The notes beneath the pieces were generated by a model. That model was not told the origin of the DNA, ran no database searches, and was given only the letters and a program-made list of their open reading frames with translations. 55,882 nt of DNA from Oscillospiraceae bacterium. GTDB lineage: Bacteria; Bacillota; Clostridia; Oscillospirales; Oscillospiraceae. Positions 16,701 to 23,978 of the stretch are shown here, one piece after another (within the stretch, counting starts at the first letter, position 1; every line of letters starts with the position of its first letter). A program made the position numbers and the translations under genes. The DNA lies in contig SVKX01000009.1 of NCBI GenBank assembly GCA_015068225.1, forward strand, positions 1-55,882. Reading direction: 5' to 3'.

Positions 16701-17235
16701 ACACCTGAAGCAGGATCTGGGGGATCAATCGATCGTCCCGTCCCATGCTCTGGGTATCCACAAAGCACTGAAAATCTTCATCCGGTGTCTCGTATGCCCG
16801 CTCCAAAACCTTTGCCATCACACTGTCCTGCAGCTCCCGGCATTCATTTTCATCTGCCACCCGGAAATCTGCTGGCAGATCCAGAGAATAGGCATACTGC
16901 CGCAGAATGTCTCCGCAGAAGCCGTGGACCGTAGAGATCTTGGCTAAGTACAGCCGCTGCATCTGCCGCTGTAGGTGCCGGTTTTCCGGCTGAACAGCCA
17001 GATGTTCTGTGAGCTTGGCTGCGATCTTGGCGCGAAGCTCCGCCGCCGCAGCCTTTGTATAGGTGATGATCAGAAAATCATCCAGATTGGCAGGCTCTTT
17101 TTCGTCCATCACATAGCTTAGCAGCCGGTCTACCAGCACCTTCGTTTTTCCGGAGCCTGCCGCCGCGCTGACCAGAAGATCACCGCCTCTGTCCCACACA
17201 GCCTGATGCTGCTGGGGCGTCAGTTTTTCAGCCAT
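13726..17235 (-). CDS. addA: ATP-dependent helicase/nuclease subunit A
   Basis: 1169 residues, UvrD-type SF1 helicase with a C-terminal RecB-like nuclease. Walker A is AAAGSGKT (residues 24-31), Walker B/motif II is VMVDEYQDSNAVQ, helicase motif V/VI is MSIHKSKGLEFPVVFV and VLYVALTRARDKL. The nuclease motif is VVDFKTDRV, then RPQVLAYASAL. AddAB resects double-strand breaks and loads RecA after Chi recognition. The start overlaps the end of addB by eight bases. Size is slightly below the Bacillus protein (~1230). Confidence 0.96.
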   Translation of the reverse strand: MAEKLTPQQHQAVWDRGGDLLVSAAAGSGKTKVLVDRLLSYVMDEKEPANLDDFLIITYTKAAAAELRAKIAAKLTEHLAVQPENRHLQRQMQRLYLAKISTVHGFCGDILRQYAYSLDLPADFRVADENECRELQDSVMAKVLERAYETPDEDFQCFVDTQSMGRDDRLIPQILLQVYHSARCHLDSEAWLDACVDNARIEHVEDAAKTLWGRYLMEDLFSYLDLQIGAMKSCAEQAGLAEGMEKPAALLWETVGQLEALRQSQTWDQVYERRDIDYGRLVISKKCTDQALAERIKAVRAACKKTLEKKLKSFACDSRQMLLDLQRCIPALRGMVALVRRFSQEYDRAKQTRRVLDFGDLEHKTLDLLLGRRRAGVTALAQEIGSRFREVMVDEYQDSNAVQDAIFSALTARRHNCFMVGDVKQSIYQFRLADPSIFLEKYESFAPAEEAKPQEGRKILLSANFRSGGGVIRGVNDIFAACMTPAVGGLHYGEEEALREGIPHVPLGEPEVELLAIPVQEATYEEEPAVVADRIARLLDGTHYVRQGDTLRPIRAEDIAILLRSPGSVGGYFRAALEARGIRCASGGGEDLLQTEEIAVLRSLLQTIDNPRQDIPLLAALTSPLFGFTAEDLAAFRSANRWGSIYDALQQWDTDKARSFLDILQKLRKAARLQPLTQLLETVFYHTHIDSIYGAMTGGESRKKNLQTFCSLAADYEAVGRRELSQFLRSLEILSERGLIASEEQGAAGAVTLMSIHKSKGLEFPVVFVCGLSREFNRESVRAQVLCDKSLGLGLTAVDEKNRVRFPTIAKRAIAVKMAAESLSEEMRVLYVALTRARDKLIMTYAASDLESDLRETALRMDVGNRELVTRDAVCPGQWVLMAALQRTEAGALFALGEKPQNTSPGEPAWHIEVTGAPEAGEAVLMEHSAASLPEDAVKAIGQGLSFRYAHEAATRSPSKQTATQRKGREKDAEAAEYAQLPKKTVRNWRSPSFAEMRPEATAFGTAMHQCLQYIRYEACTDENGVRQEVYRLVQEQFLSQEQADMVDCGKIAAFFATDLGQKLRRSENVLREFKFSILDDGRNYNPGLAGEQILLQGVVDCALIEEDGITVVDFKTDRVTEQTLAERAAHYRPQVLAYASALERIYQRSVKETLLYFFHMDRLVSILE

Positions 17236-20200
17236 GGCGATCCTCCTTTTCTATCTCCTCCCAGAACCGCTGGGCGGTCATTGCCTTATAGCTGCGCCGA
17301 TCCTGCACATCCTTTTGATGACAGACAGCGCCATAAGGGCAGAATGTGCAGGCATTGTGGGCTGTGCCACGGGTATAGGGATTGGGTGTCACATTGCCCG
17401 AGGCAATATCCTCCACCATACTCTCCAACACCCGGAAAATGTGGCGCTCCAGCATTTTCAGCTGCTGCGTATCTGCCAGATCGCCGGAAAGACTGCCGTC
17501 TTTTTTGCGGGTGCAGCAAAGCCTGCCCCGAGTCTCCGGTTCCATAGCCTCCAGCGCAGCCTCGTCCTTCAAAAGCAAACCCTTGCGCTTCCACTCTTTT
17601 CTCCGGGCCGCATCCGCTTCCTCGTCCGTCAGGCGGCCGTCAGCTGCCACCAGAGGAGCTCTGGCAGGAAAATATTGCACGCCTGCCGCCACCGGATCAC
17701 TGCCCACCACGGTCTCTCCGTTTTTCTGCAGGGCAAACAAATACAAGAGCATCTGCAAACCTACGCCGTTGAACACATCGCAGTAGTCGAAATCCTTTTT
17801 TCCGGTTTTGTAATCCACAACGCGGAAATAATTCCGCCCGTTTTCCTTCCAGATGTCCACCCGATCCACAAAGCCCCGCAGGGATGCCTGCATGCGGGCT
17901 GCCGGAATGTCAATGGCCGGCATCGTGCCGCCCTGGCCAAAGTTCAGTTCAAAATCCGCAGGCTGAAAGCGGGATTCCTTCAATTCCTGCCACAGTTCTT
18001 CCACCACCATCTCCAGCTCCCGACGGTTGCGCCGGAACTGATATTCCAGCCGCTGGGATTGGAGCTGGCTGAAGTGGTCTGCGGCATAGGCATCCCCGTG
18101 ACGGAAAGCGATCTCCATGGTCTCCTCCAGCGACACAGCATGGAAGCCGCCCCGATCCATCACTTCCCGCGCGGTATTTTCCAGAACTGCATGGACATAG
18201 GTGCCGAATTCTGCCGGATCGATCGTCGCTTCCTTTTGCTCCTTTGCCCGCATGCCGTATTTCAGGAAATAGGACATACGGCACTCTGCCTGCCGGTCGA
18301 TCTGGGAGGCCGACAGGTTCAATGTGCTGCCGTAAAGGGCGTGGATACTGTCCGGACTGACCCTGCCCAGACTATGTGTCGTCCGGTGCAGGATTTCTTT
18401 ATACCACTGCTCCAGCCCCAGCTGCGCAGCTGCGCTCTCTTCCTGGAAAGCGGCAAGATACGCGCCTGCCGCCATGGGATCTGCCAGCGCAGCACCGTAT
18501 AGCGGAGCAGCCTTTTTCTCCCCTCCGGCCATTTGTGCCAGCCGGCGGAAAATGTAAGAAGGTTGGCCGCTACAGCTGACCCATAGCGATTGTTCCGCAC
18601 CGCAGAACACCCCATAGATCTCCGCAAATTCTGCCTGCAGACCCTCCAGCGCGCCTCCGGTCAGAGGTACACCCAGATTCCGCAGGGCTACCCGCTCCTG
18701 ATCCGTCAAAAGTCCTTTTGCACCGGTATAGGCAGGAAATGCGCCTTCCTGCGCGCCTAATAAGAACAAATGCTTTGTCTGCTGGCAACGCATGGCACTG
18801 ACCGGGCCTACCGTCACCGCATCCAGAACCGGTGGGATCGTGCCCACATCGTACTGGCTCAGCAGCAGGGTAAACAGCCGGACGAACACCTCCGGCTCCC
18901 ACACAGTCCTGCCCAGAACATCGTGCATCTGCTCCAACGCGCCAAGCAAAATATCCCATAGCTGATTCAGGATCTGGGCGCTGCGGTTATCCCCTTGGGC
19001 ATCCATCTCCTCTGCCAGGACATCCAGCCCATGGGCAAAGCCGATCTGCTCCAAAAACGCATACAGACCCTGCACCTGCCCAGCAAGATCCTTTGCCTCC
19101 CGAAAGCTCTTTTCCAGCTCCATCAGGGGCGTAATGCTCCGCTTTCTTGCCCCATTTAATTCATCCAACCGGCGCTGGGCATCCTCTGTCCAAAGCTGTC
19201 CCAGTCCATCGGGATGATTGGTCCATTCTTCTTTCCAGTGTTTACCCTGAATACCCCACATGATGGCGTAGCTCTCCACCGCGTCGCAGACATCCTGCGC
19301 CAAGGGGGATAGCACAGATTTCAGATACCGCAAAACATCCCGCTGCTCAAAGCCCCCCAACGCAGCATCCAAGGCAGAAAGCACCGTCGTCACAGCGCTC
19401 TTGCACAGAATGTCCTCCGTGCCGGAAAGATAGGCCGGAATGCCGCACCTGTGAAATTCCATGGTGACGGCGTTTCGATACCCCTCCATGTCCGCGCATA
19501 CCACGCTGATATCCCGATATCGGCAGCCGCCCCGCACCAGCTCCATGATTTTTTCCGCCGCAGCCTGAACTTCCTGCCAGAGAGAATCCGCCTGCAGAAC
19601 TTGCAAATTCTCTTCATAGACTTCAGGCGGGAGCTTGCCCTGAAACAGCCTGCTTCGGATGGACGCAAGGGGCGATTCCTCTGCCGCGATCTCATGGATC
19701 TGCACCGGAACACCGGCACGGCGGGCGCATTGGATCAGCTCCGATGCAGTGGCTCCGGCTTTTTCAAAAGCAGGTGCCTCGGAATCTACCCTGTCGCAGT
19801 TTAAACCCACAGCAACGCAGGGACTGACCCGAATCAGGTGCTCCAGAATCGCCAGATGCTGCCGGGTAAAATCCGGAAAGCTATCCACATAAAATACATG
19901 CTCCTGACCAAATGCGCTGTCCTCCAGCTGCTCCAGCAGCCAGCTCATCTGATCCCTGGGATCTTTTTTCCCCTGGGTGCACAAGCCGTCATAAGCACCC
20001 AATAGCAGAGATAGCTCCTCCAGCTTCTGGGCAAGGGCACCCTCTGCGCGCATGGAAGCATTTGCAAGATCCTGGGGTGTAATACAGCAGCGCTTGAATT
20101 CGTCCACCGCATCCACCAGTTCCTTTAAAAATTCCGGCTTAGTCTCCACTGCGGCATAGGCCTTGAGCCGGCTGTGGAGCTGGCGGGCCGCAGCGGCCAT

Positions 20201-20476
20201 GGCCACCACTCTGCCTCCGTTGTCCATACAGCTGACTGCCGCACAGCCCATGCTGTCCGCCACACGACGGGCAAGCCGGGGGAAAGAAAGCACCTCCGCG
20301 TACCGGCTGGCAGTATCTCCCGCTGCCGCACAAAGGCGGCGCTCGGTATCATGGCTGATCAGCTCCGGAACCATTAAGATTCTGCCTGATTGCCGGTTCT
20401 TTACATCCTCAGCTACCAGACGCAGGATCGCTTCCCGAACCTGAACCCAGTCTGTTCCCATATAAATATGCAGCAT
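17228..20476 (-). CDS. addB: ATP-dependent helicase/deoxyribonuclease subunit B
   Basis: 1082 residues. The C-terminal nuclease has FRVVDYKTGKK followed by GLQMLLYLFALQ. The four cysteines for the iron-sulfur cluster are visible: one in RQAECRMSYFLKYG and three in the C-x2-C-x5-C motif of NACTFCPYGAVC. AddB is the partner of AddA and carries the second nuclease and Chi-recognition surface. The N-terminus, MLHIYMGTDWVQVREAIL, lacks the GxGKT Walker A loop found in Bacillus AddB. Upstream is a possible extended -10 promoter; downstream it overlaps addA. Confidence 0.93.
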   Translation of the reverse strand: MLHIYMGTDWVQVREAILRLVAEDVKNRQSGRILMVPELISHDTERRLCAAAGDTASRYAEVLSFPRLARRVADSMGCAAVSCMDNGGRVVAMAAAARQLHSRLKAYAAVETKPEFLKELVDAVDEFKRCCITPQDLANASMRAEGALAQKLEELSLLLGAYDGLCTQGKKDPRDQMSWLLEQLEDSAFGQEHVFYVDSFPDFTRQHLAILEHLIRVSPCVAVGLNCDRVDSEAPAFEKAGATASELIQCARRAGVPVQIHEIAAEESPLASIRSRLFQGKLPPEVYEENLQVLQADSLWQEVQAAAEKIMELVRGGCRYRDISVVCADMEGYRNAVTMEFHRCGIPAYLSGTEDILCKSAVTTVLSALDAALGGFEQRDVLRYLKSVLSPLAQDVCDAVESYAIMWGIQGKHWKEEWTNHPDGLGQLWTEDAQRRLDELNGARKRSITPLMELEKSFREAKDLAGQVQGLYAFLEQIGFAHGLDVLAEEMDAQGDNRSAQILNQLWDILLGALEQMHDVLGRTVWEPEVFVRLFTLLLSQYDVGTIPPVLDAVTVGPVSAMRCQQTKHLFLLGAQEGAFPAYTGAKGLLTDQERVALRNLGVPLTGGALEGLQAEFAEIYGVFCGAEQSLWVSCSGQPSYIFRRLAQMAGGEKKAAPLYGAALADPMAAGAYLAAFQEESAAAQLGLEQWYKEILHRTTHSLGRVSPDSIHALYGSTLNLSASQIDRQAECRMSYFLKYGMRAKEQKEATIDPAEFGTYVHAVLENTAREVMDRGGFHAVSLEETMEIAFRHGDAYAADHFSQLQSQRLEYQFRRNRRELEMVVEELWQELKESRFQPADFELNFGQGGTMPAIDIPAARMQASLRGFVDRVDIWKENGRNYFRVVDYKTGKKDFDYCDVFNGVGLQMLLYLFALQKNGETVVGSDPVAAGVQYFPARAPLVAADGRLTDEEADAARRKEWKRKGLLLKDEAALEAMEPETRGRLCCTRKKDGSLSGDLADTQQLKMLERHIFRVLESMVEDIASGNVTPNPYTRGTAHNACTFCPYGAVCHQKDVQDRRSYKAMTAQRFWEEIEKEDRHG

Positions 20477-20502
20477 CCTGCCACCGCCTTTCGTTTTCCT
20501 AC

Positions 20503-20508
20503 ATCATA
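20503..20508 (-). promoter_or_regulatory. Possible extended -10 promoter of addB
   Basis: TGG followed by TATGAT on the minus strand, 27 bases before the addB start. No good -35 box is present. Confidence 0.35.
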
Positions 20509-20552
20509 CCACACAATTCGTCCGAAAAACAGGGTATATTACTCTCTCAACC

Positions 20553-20584
20553 AAAAAAATCTCCGATACCTGAGTATCGGAGAT
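20553..20584 (-). terminator. Terminator of spoIIR
   Basis: An 11-bp perfect stem (20559-20569 with 20574-20584, loop CTGA on plus). On the minus strand it is followed by a run of T (20553-20559), five bases past the spoIIR stop. Confidence 0.88.
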
Positions 20585-20588
20585 AAGG

Positions 20589-21200
20589 TTATCCACGAAA
20601 GAACAGATTCTGCAGCCAGCCCAGACAATCCAGCAGGAAAAACCGGATCTCATACCCTTCTTTTTGCTGCAGGGTATCCGTCAGCGGATCGGAAAAGCCT
20701 GCTCCTGCCGCAGCATCGGTCATGTCCTCCCCTGCCGCCGGCAGGCAAAGAGACGGGAACACTACGCACCACCAGTTTTTCCCTGCCCCATCGCCAATGG
20801 TCACCCGCAGGGATTCATAGACCCCCGCAGGCAAAGAAAAGGTCTCGTAATCCCGGGTGGGAAAGGTTTCTTTTTCCAATGTCACCACCGCCCGCAAACT
20901 GCTGCCGCCCGCTGCCAAGGCAGAATTTGCTGCTTCCTCCAGCTGCTGCAGCTTGCCGCAAAGATATTCCTTTGCTTCCGCTATGCCTGATATTTTCTGC
21001 ATATCCGGCTGCAGGCTGCTTACGATCGCATCCCGCACCTGCAGTTTTACAGCCTGATCCGCTTCTGAATCGGAATTTGCCACCACATGCAGCCGGATCA
21101 GATTGTTGTTCAGCTGCTGCCGGTCGGAAATAAGCCCTCCTATCCAGAAAAGGCTAAATAGCAAAATGGATGTACCAAGAATCTTCGTCAATATCTTCAT
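20589..21200 (-). CDS. spoIIR: Stage II sporulation protein R
   Basis: A 203-residue secreted signalling protein. One N-terminal transmembrane/signal segment (residues 5-25) is followed by the family core LIRLHVVANSDSEADQAVKLQVRDAI and a C-terminal VYESLRVTIGDGAGKNWWCVVFPSLC. Made in the forespore under sigma-F, SpoIIR acts across the intermembrane space on SpoIIGA to trigger pro-sigma-E processing in the mother cell. The ATG at 21200 has no good ribosome binding site: it follows directly the T run of the ispE terminator. Alternative GTG and TTG codons upstream are no better. Confidence 0.92.
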   Translation of the reverse strand: MKILTKILGTSILLFSLFWIGGLISDRQQLNNNLIRLHVVANSDSEADQAVKLQVRDAIVSSLQPDMQKISGIAEAKEYLCGKLQQLEEAANSALAAGGSSLRAVVTLEKETFPTRDYETFSLPAGVYESLRVTIGDGAGKNWWCVVFPSLCLPAAGEDMTDAAAGAGFSDPLTDTLQQKEGYEIRFFLLDCLGWLQNLFFRG

Positions 21201-21239
21201 AAAAAACACCGTCCATACTGGAATGCTTCCAGTATGGAC
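21201..21239 (-). terminator. Terminator of ispE, abutting the spoIIR start
   Basis: A perfect 13-bp stem (21211-21223 with 21227-21239, loop TGC) and, on the minus strand, GGTG then six T up to the spoIIR ATG. It separates ispE from spoIIR. Confidence 0.85.
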
Positions 21240-21253
21240 GGATTCTGGCAAAT

Positions 21254-22111
21254 TTATACAGGCCTTGCAATATATACCTGAGGATAATTCTCCCGCAGCA
21301 TATTGCAGATCACCGCGGCAAACTCAAACTCGGGCACAATACAGAATACCGCCGAGCCCGAGCCGGTCATCTGCTGGCCCATAGAGCCGTAGGAATTGAA
21401 AATGGATTTGATATAATTCAGCTCCAGATGCTCCTGTGTCACCACCGGGTCAAAAACATTCACGAAAAGTCCGCAGATCTTCCCAATGTCTCCGGAAAGC
21501 AACGCACTTTCCATAGCCATATGATCGGGGCGAAGGGCAATGGGCTTTTCATCCAGTTTCCGGTACAGTTCCGGTGTGGAAGAGGAGAAATCCGGCTTGC
21601 ACACCACGAAAAAGCATTCTGGAAGATCCGGCAGCTTGCGGAGCTTTTCGCCCCGTCCTTCCACCATGGCCGTTCCGCCCAGTGTGCAGAAAGGAACATC
21701 ACTTCCCACCTGCGCACCCAGCTCAGCCAGCGCCAGAATGGACAAAGGGTCACCATAGTGCCGGTTCAGCGCCCGCAGCACCGCCGCGGCATCTGCGCTT
21801 CCGCCGCCCAGTCCTGCCTGACTGGGGATGCGTTTGGTGATCCGGATCTCTAAACCATCCGGGTCCTTCTTCAGGGCATCCAGATAGACCCTTGCCGCTT
21901 TCCATGCCAGATTGCGCTCATCGGTAGGAATGTCCTCCTTGTCGCACTTCAGGCACCAGGGTTTTCCTGTGCCCACATCGATTTCAATATCATCCCGGAT
22001 GGAAATGGTCTGCATAACGCTTTTTATATCATGGTAACCGTCGCTGCGCTTGTCCAGCACATCCAGCGTCAGATTCACCTTGGCATAGGCGGGTTCAAAA
22101 AGGGTTGTCAT
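21254..22111 (-). CDS. ispE: 4-diphosphocytidyl-2-C-methyl-D-erythritol kinase
   Basis: A 285-residue GHMP kinase of the MEP isoprenoid pathway, phosphorylating the 2-hydroxyl of CDP-ME. The opening is AYAKVNLTLDVLDKRSDGYHD, the ATP-binding glycine motif is PSQAGLGGGSADAAAVLRAL, and the C-terminal GHMP motif is MTGSGSAVFCI. Residue composition and length are normal. The start MTTLFEPAYAK is fixed by AGGAGGAACC; the upstream in-frame extension contains the promoter. Confidence 0.96.
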   Translation of the reverse strand: MTTLFEPAYAKVNLTLDVLDKRSDGYHDIKSVMQTISIRDDIEIDVGTGKPWCLKCDKEDIPTDERNLAWKAARVYLDALKKDPDGLEIRITKRIPSQAGLGGGSADAAAVLRALNRHYGDPLSILALAELGAQVGSDVPFCTLGGTAMVEGRGEKLRKLPDLPECFFVVCKPDFSSSTPELYRKLDEKPIALRPDHMAMESALLSGDIGKICGLFVNVFDPVVTQEHLELNYIKSIFNSYGSMGQQMTGSGSAVFCIVPEFEFAAVICNMLRENYPQVYIARPV

Positions 22112-22151
22112 TTTGGTTCCTCCTGTTGATTTTCTGTTCCTGTTTTTATTT

Positions 22152-22180
22152 ATTATAGCCCATCCGGTCGTCTTTTGCAA
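22152..22180 (-). promoter_or_regulatory. Promoter of ispE
   Basis: Minus strand -35 TTGCAA (22175-22180), 17 bases, -10 TATAAT (22152-22157). Confidence 0.7.
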
Positions 22181-22250
22181 GACAAATGCATAATTCCCGC
22201 CGGAATGGGAATTCTATGGACAGCCAAAAAAAGGAATGGAGGTATTTCTT

Positions 22251-22454
22251 ATGGATACACTGGCATTGATCCTGTCCATTGTCGGCAGTTTGAACTGGGG
22301 TCTGATCGGTATTTTCCAGTTTGATCTGGTGGCTTGGCTGTTTGGCGGTCAGGGGGCTATCATCAGCCGGATCATTTATACCGTGATCGGTCTTGCCGGT
22401 CTTTGGTGCATCTCTTTGCTGTTTCGCAAAGGTCAGGGTGTGGACGGCGAATAA
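22251..22454 (+). CDS. DUF378 family small membrane protein
   Basis: 67 residues with two hydrophobic helices (about 3-28 and 38-58) and the family signature GSLNWGLIGIFQFDLVAWL. The function is not known. GGAGGT lies eight bases before the ATG at 22251. A 7-bp inverted repeat (AATTCCC 22192-22198, GGGAATT 22207-22213) sits in the upstream region between this gene and divergent ispE and might be an operator. No clear sigma-A promoter was found for it. Confidence 0.88.
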   Translation: MDTLALILSIVGSLNWGLIGIFQFDLVAWLFGGQGAIISRIIYTVIGLAGLWCISLLFRKGQGVDGE

Positions 22455-22458
22455 CCGC

Positions 22459-22493
22459 AAAAAAGCGGCAGCACAGGCCTTGTGCTGCCGCTT
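22459..22493 (-). terminator. Terminator between DUF378 and Big2 protein genes
   Basis: A 13-bp stem (22463-22475 with 22481-22493) and, on the minus strand, a run of six T. It ends the Big2 gene and may also stop the convergent DUF378 transcript. Confidence 0.85.
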
Positions 22494-22497
22494 GGGT

Positions 22498-23745
22498 TTA
22501 TTCCTCAGTTTTTGGCTCTGTTACACGAACCTTGCAGGAATACGTAACATCCTCATAGGTCGCGGAAACTATTACATACTTATTGTCCAGATCAGCAGTG
22601 CCCTTTGCGCCGGTGATGCGGCCGCCGTCAATGGTGACATAGCCTTCCTCATTTGCAGTGAACTCCACATTCATCTTTACGCCCTCGCTGTTGGTCAGGG
22701 TCAGTGTAAAGGTCTCGTCCACCTTAATGGTAACATCCGTCTTGTTCAGCTTGAGCTTTTCGCCTTCCTCCTCGCCTTCACCCTCTGTTGCGGCGTGGAA
22801 GCGGACACGGACCCAGCAGGATACGGTCTGGTCGCCAATGGTGGCATGGACCTGGGTGTCGCCGTAGTTCACCGCGGTGACTCTGCCGTTTTCAACGGTT
22901 GCTACCGCAGGATCGTCCACTGTCCAGGTGATATCGGAAGCCTTGACGCCATTGGTCTCGGTGTAGAGCGTCCACTTTTCACCCTCATTGGACATGGTAA
23001 AGTCCTCCCGGTTCAGCTTCAGCACAAAGTCTGCAGGAATATTCACTGTGGGATCCGTGGGATTGGTGGTGGGCTGCGTTGCGTCACCAAAGGTGCAAAT
23101 TACCCTGCATTCCTTAACGATCTGACCACAGGTGATAGTGATCACCGCTTCGCCGGGGCCGATGGCCTTGATATTACCACTGGGGCTGACCGTTGCCACA
23201 AGATCATTGGAGGAAGCAAATGTCATCTTATCGGTAGTATCCGCAGGCTCAGCCTTTACATTCAGCAGCCATGCACTGCCCTCTGCGGACAGGGTAATGG
23301 TCTCATCATCCAGATCAATGCCGGTACAAGGTACTGTCTCCGGCTCAGATGTACCCGTGCTGCTGGGGAGTGTACTCTGAGAAGTGCCGCTGGGCTGGGG
23401 TGTATCCGGGGTAAATACGCGCACACCAATGTAGATCAGAACCGCCACGATGGCCAGCAGCAGGATCATCACCACGACGATCAGACCAATATTGGTCTTC
23501 TCCTGCTCGGGCTTCTGATTGGAGCTGCCGCGGGAATAATTCTTTTCTCCTTTGCTGCGCTTGCGCACATTGGATTTGGAGAAACGACCGCCTTTTACAT
23601 ATGTATAGCCTGCACCGGAATCCGCCTGAGGGGCGCTGTCCGCCGCAGTCTGTGTGGTGGTATTTTTTGCGCATCCACAAATCGGACACGATACGGAAGT
23701 CTCAGGGTATGTCGTACCGCAGACGTCGCAAATCACCTTGCTCAT
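22498..23745 (-). CDS. Zinc-ribbon, membrane-spanning Big2-domain protein
   Basis: 415 residues. A cytoplasmic zinc ribbon (C6/C9 and C20/C23) is followed by a basic, Ser/Asn-rich linker, one transmembrane helix (about 87-112), a Ser/Thr/Pro spacer (~113-138), and three extracellular immunoglobulin-like repeats of the Big2 type. The repeats show SSNDLVATVSPSGNIKAIGPG and DDPAVATVENGRVTAVNYG, the typical Big2 end. The substrate or binding partner is unknown. The gene has its own promoter and terminator and is divergent from the kinase-like gene. Confidence 0.88.
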   Translation of the reverse strand: MSKVICDVCGTTYPETSVSCPICGCAKNTTTQTAADSAPQADSGAGYTYVKGGRFSKSNVRKRSKGEKNYSRGSSNQKPEQEKTNIGLIVVVMILLLAIVAVLIYIGVRVFTPDTPQPSGTSQSTLPSSTGTSEPETVPCTGIDLDDETITLSAEGSAWLLNVKAEPADTTDKMTFASSNDLVATVSPSGNIKAIGPGEAVITITCGQIVKECRVICTFGDATQPTTNPTDPTVNIPADFVLKLNREDFTMSNEGEKWTLYTETNGVKASDITWTVDDPAVATVENGRVTAVNYGDTQVHATIGDQTVSCWVRVRFHAATEGEGEEEGEKLKLNKTDVTIKVDETFTLTLTNSEGVKMNVEFTANEEGYVTIDGGRITGAKGTADLDNKYVIVSATYEDVTYSCKVRVTEPKTEE

Positions 23746-23790
23746 ATATATACCTCCGTCCTGACGCCTTCGTGCGCCTTTATTTCGTTC

Positions 23791-23819
23791 ATTATATCAC
23801 ACCCATATGATTTATGCAA
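23791..23819 (-). promoter_or_regulatory. Promoter of the Big2 protein gene
   Basis: Minus strand -35 TTGCAT (23814-23819), 17 bases, -10 TATAAT (23791-23796). Confidence 0.75.
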
Positions 23820-23915
23820 GGAGAAATCATCTTTCCTTTTTCCGTTTTCCCCCTTTCCATAGCATAACTGACAGCTTGCGACGGTATATTCCGAGGAAAA
23901 ACCATGGAAATAGTG

Positions 23916-23944
23916 TTGCTTTTTTGCAGTTTTTATTTTATCAT
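23916..23944 (+). promoter_or_regulatory. Promoter of the kinase-like gene
   Basis: -35 TTGCTT (23916-23921), 17 bases, -10 TATCAT (23939-23944). Confidence 0.55.
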
Positions 23945-23978
23945 ATATAGGAGTATATGTTAAAAGGAGGCGATGGAT

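Noticed and set aside
22187-22220. Sigma-F-like promoter (GCATA then GGGAATTCTA) before the DUF378 gene
   Set aside because: The spacer is 14 bases and one consensus base is wrong; no sporulation role is known for DUF378 proteins.
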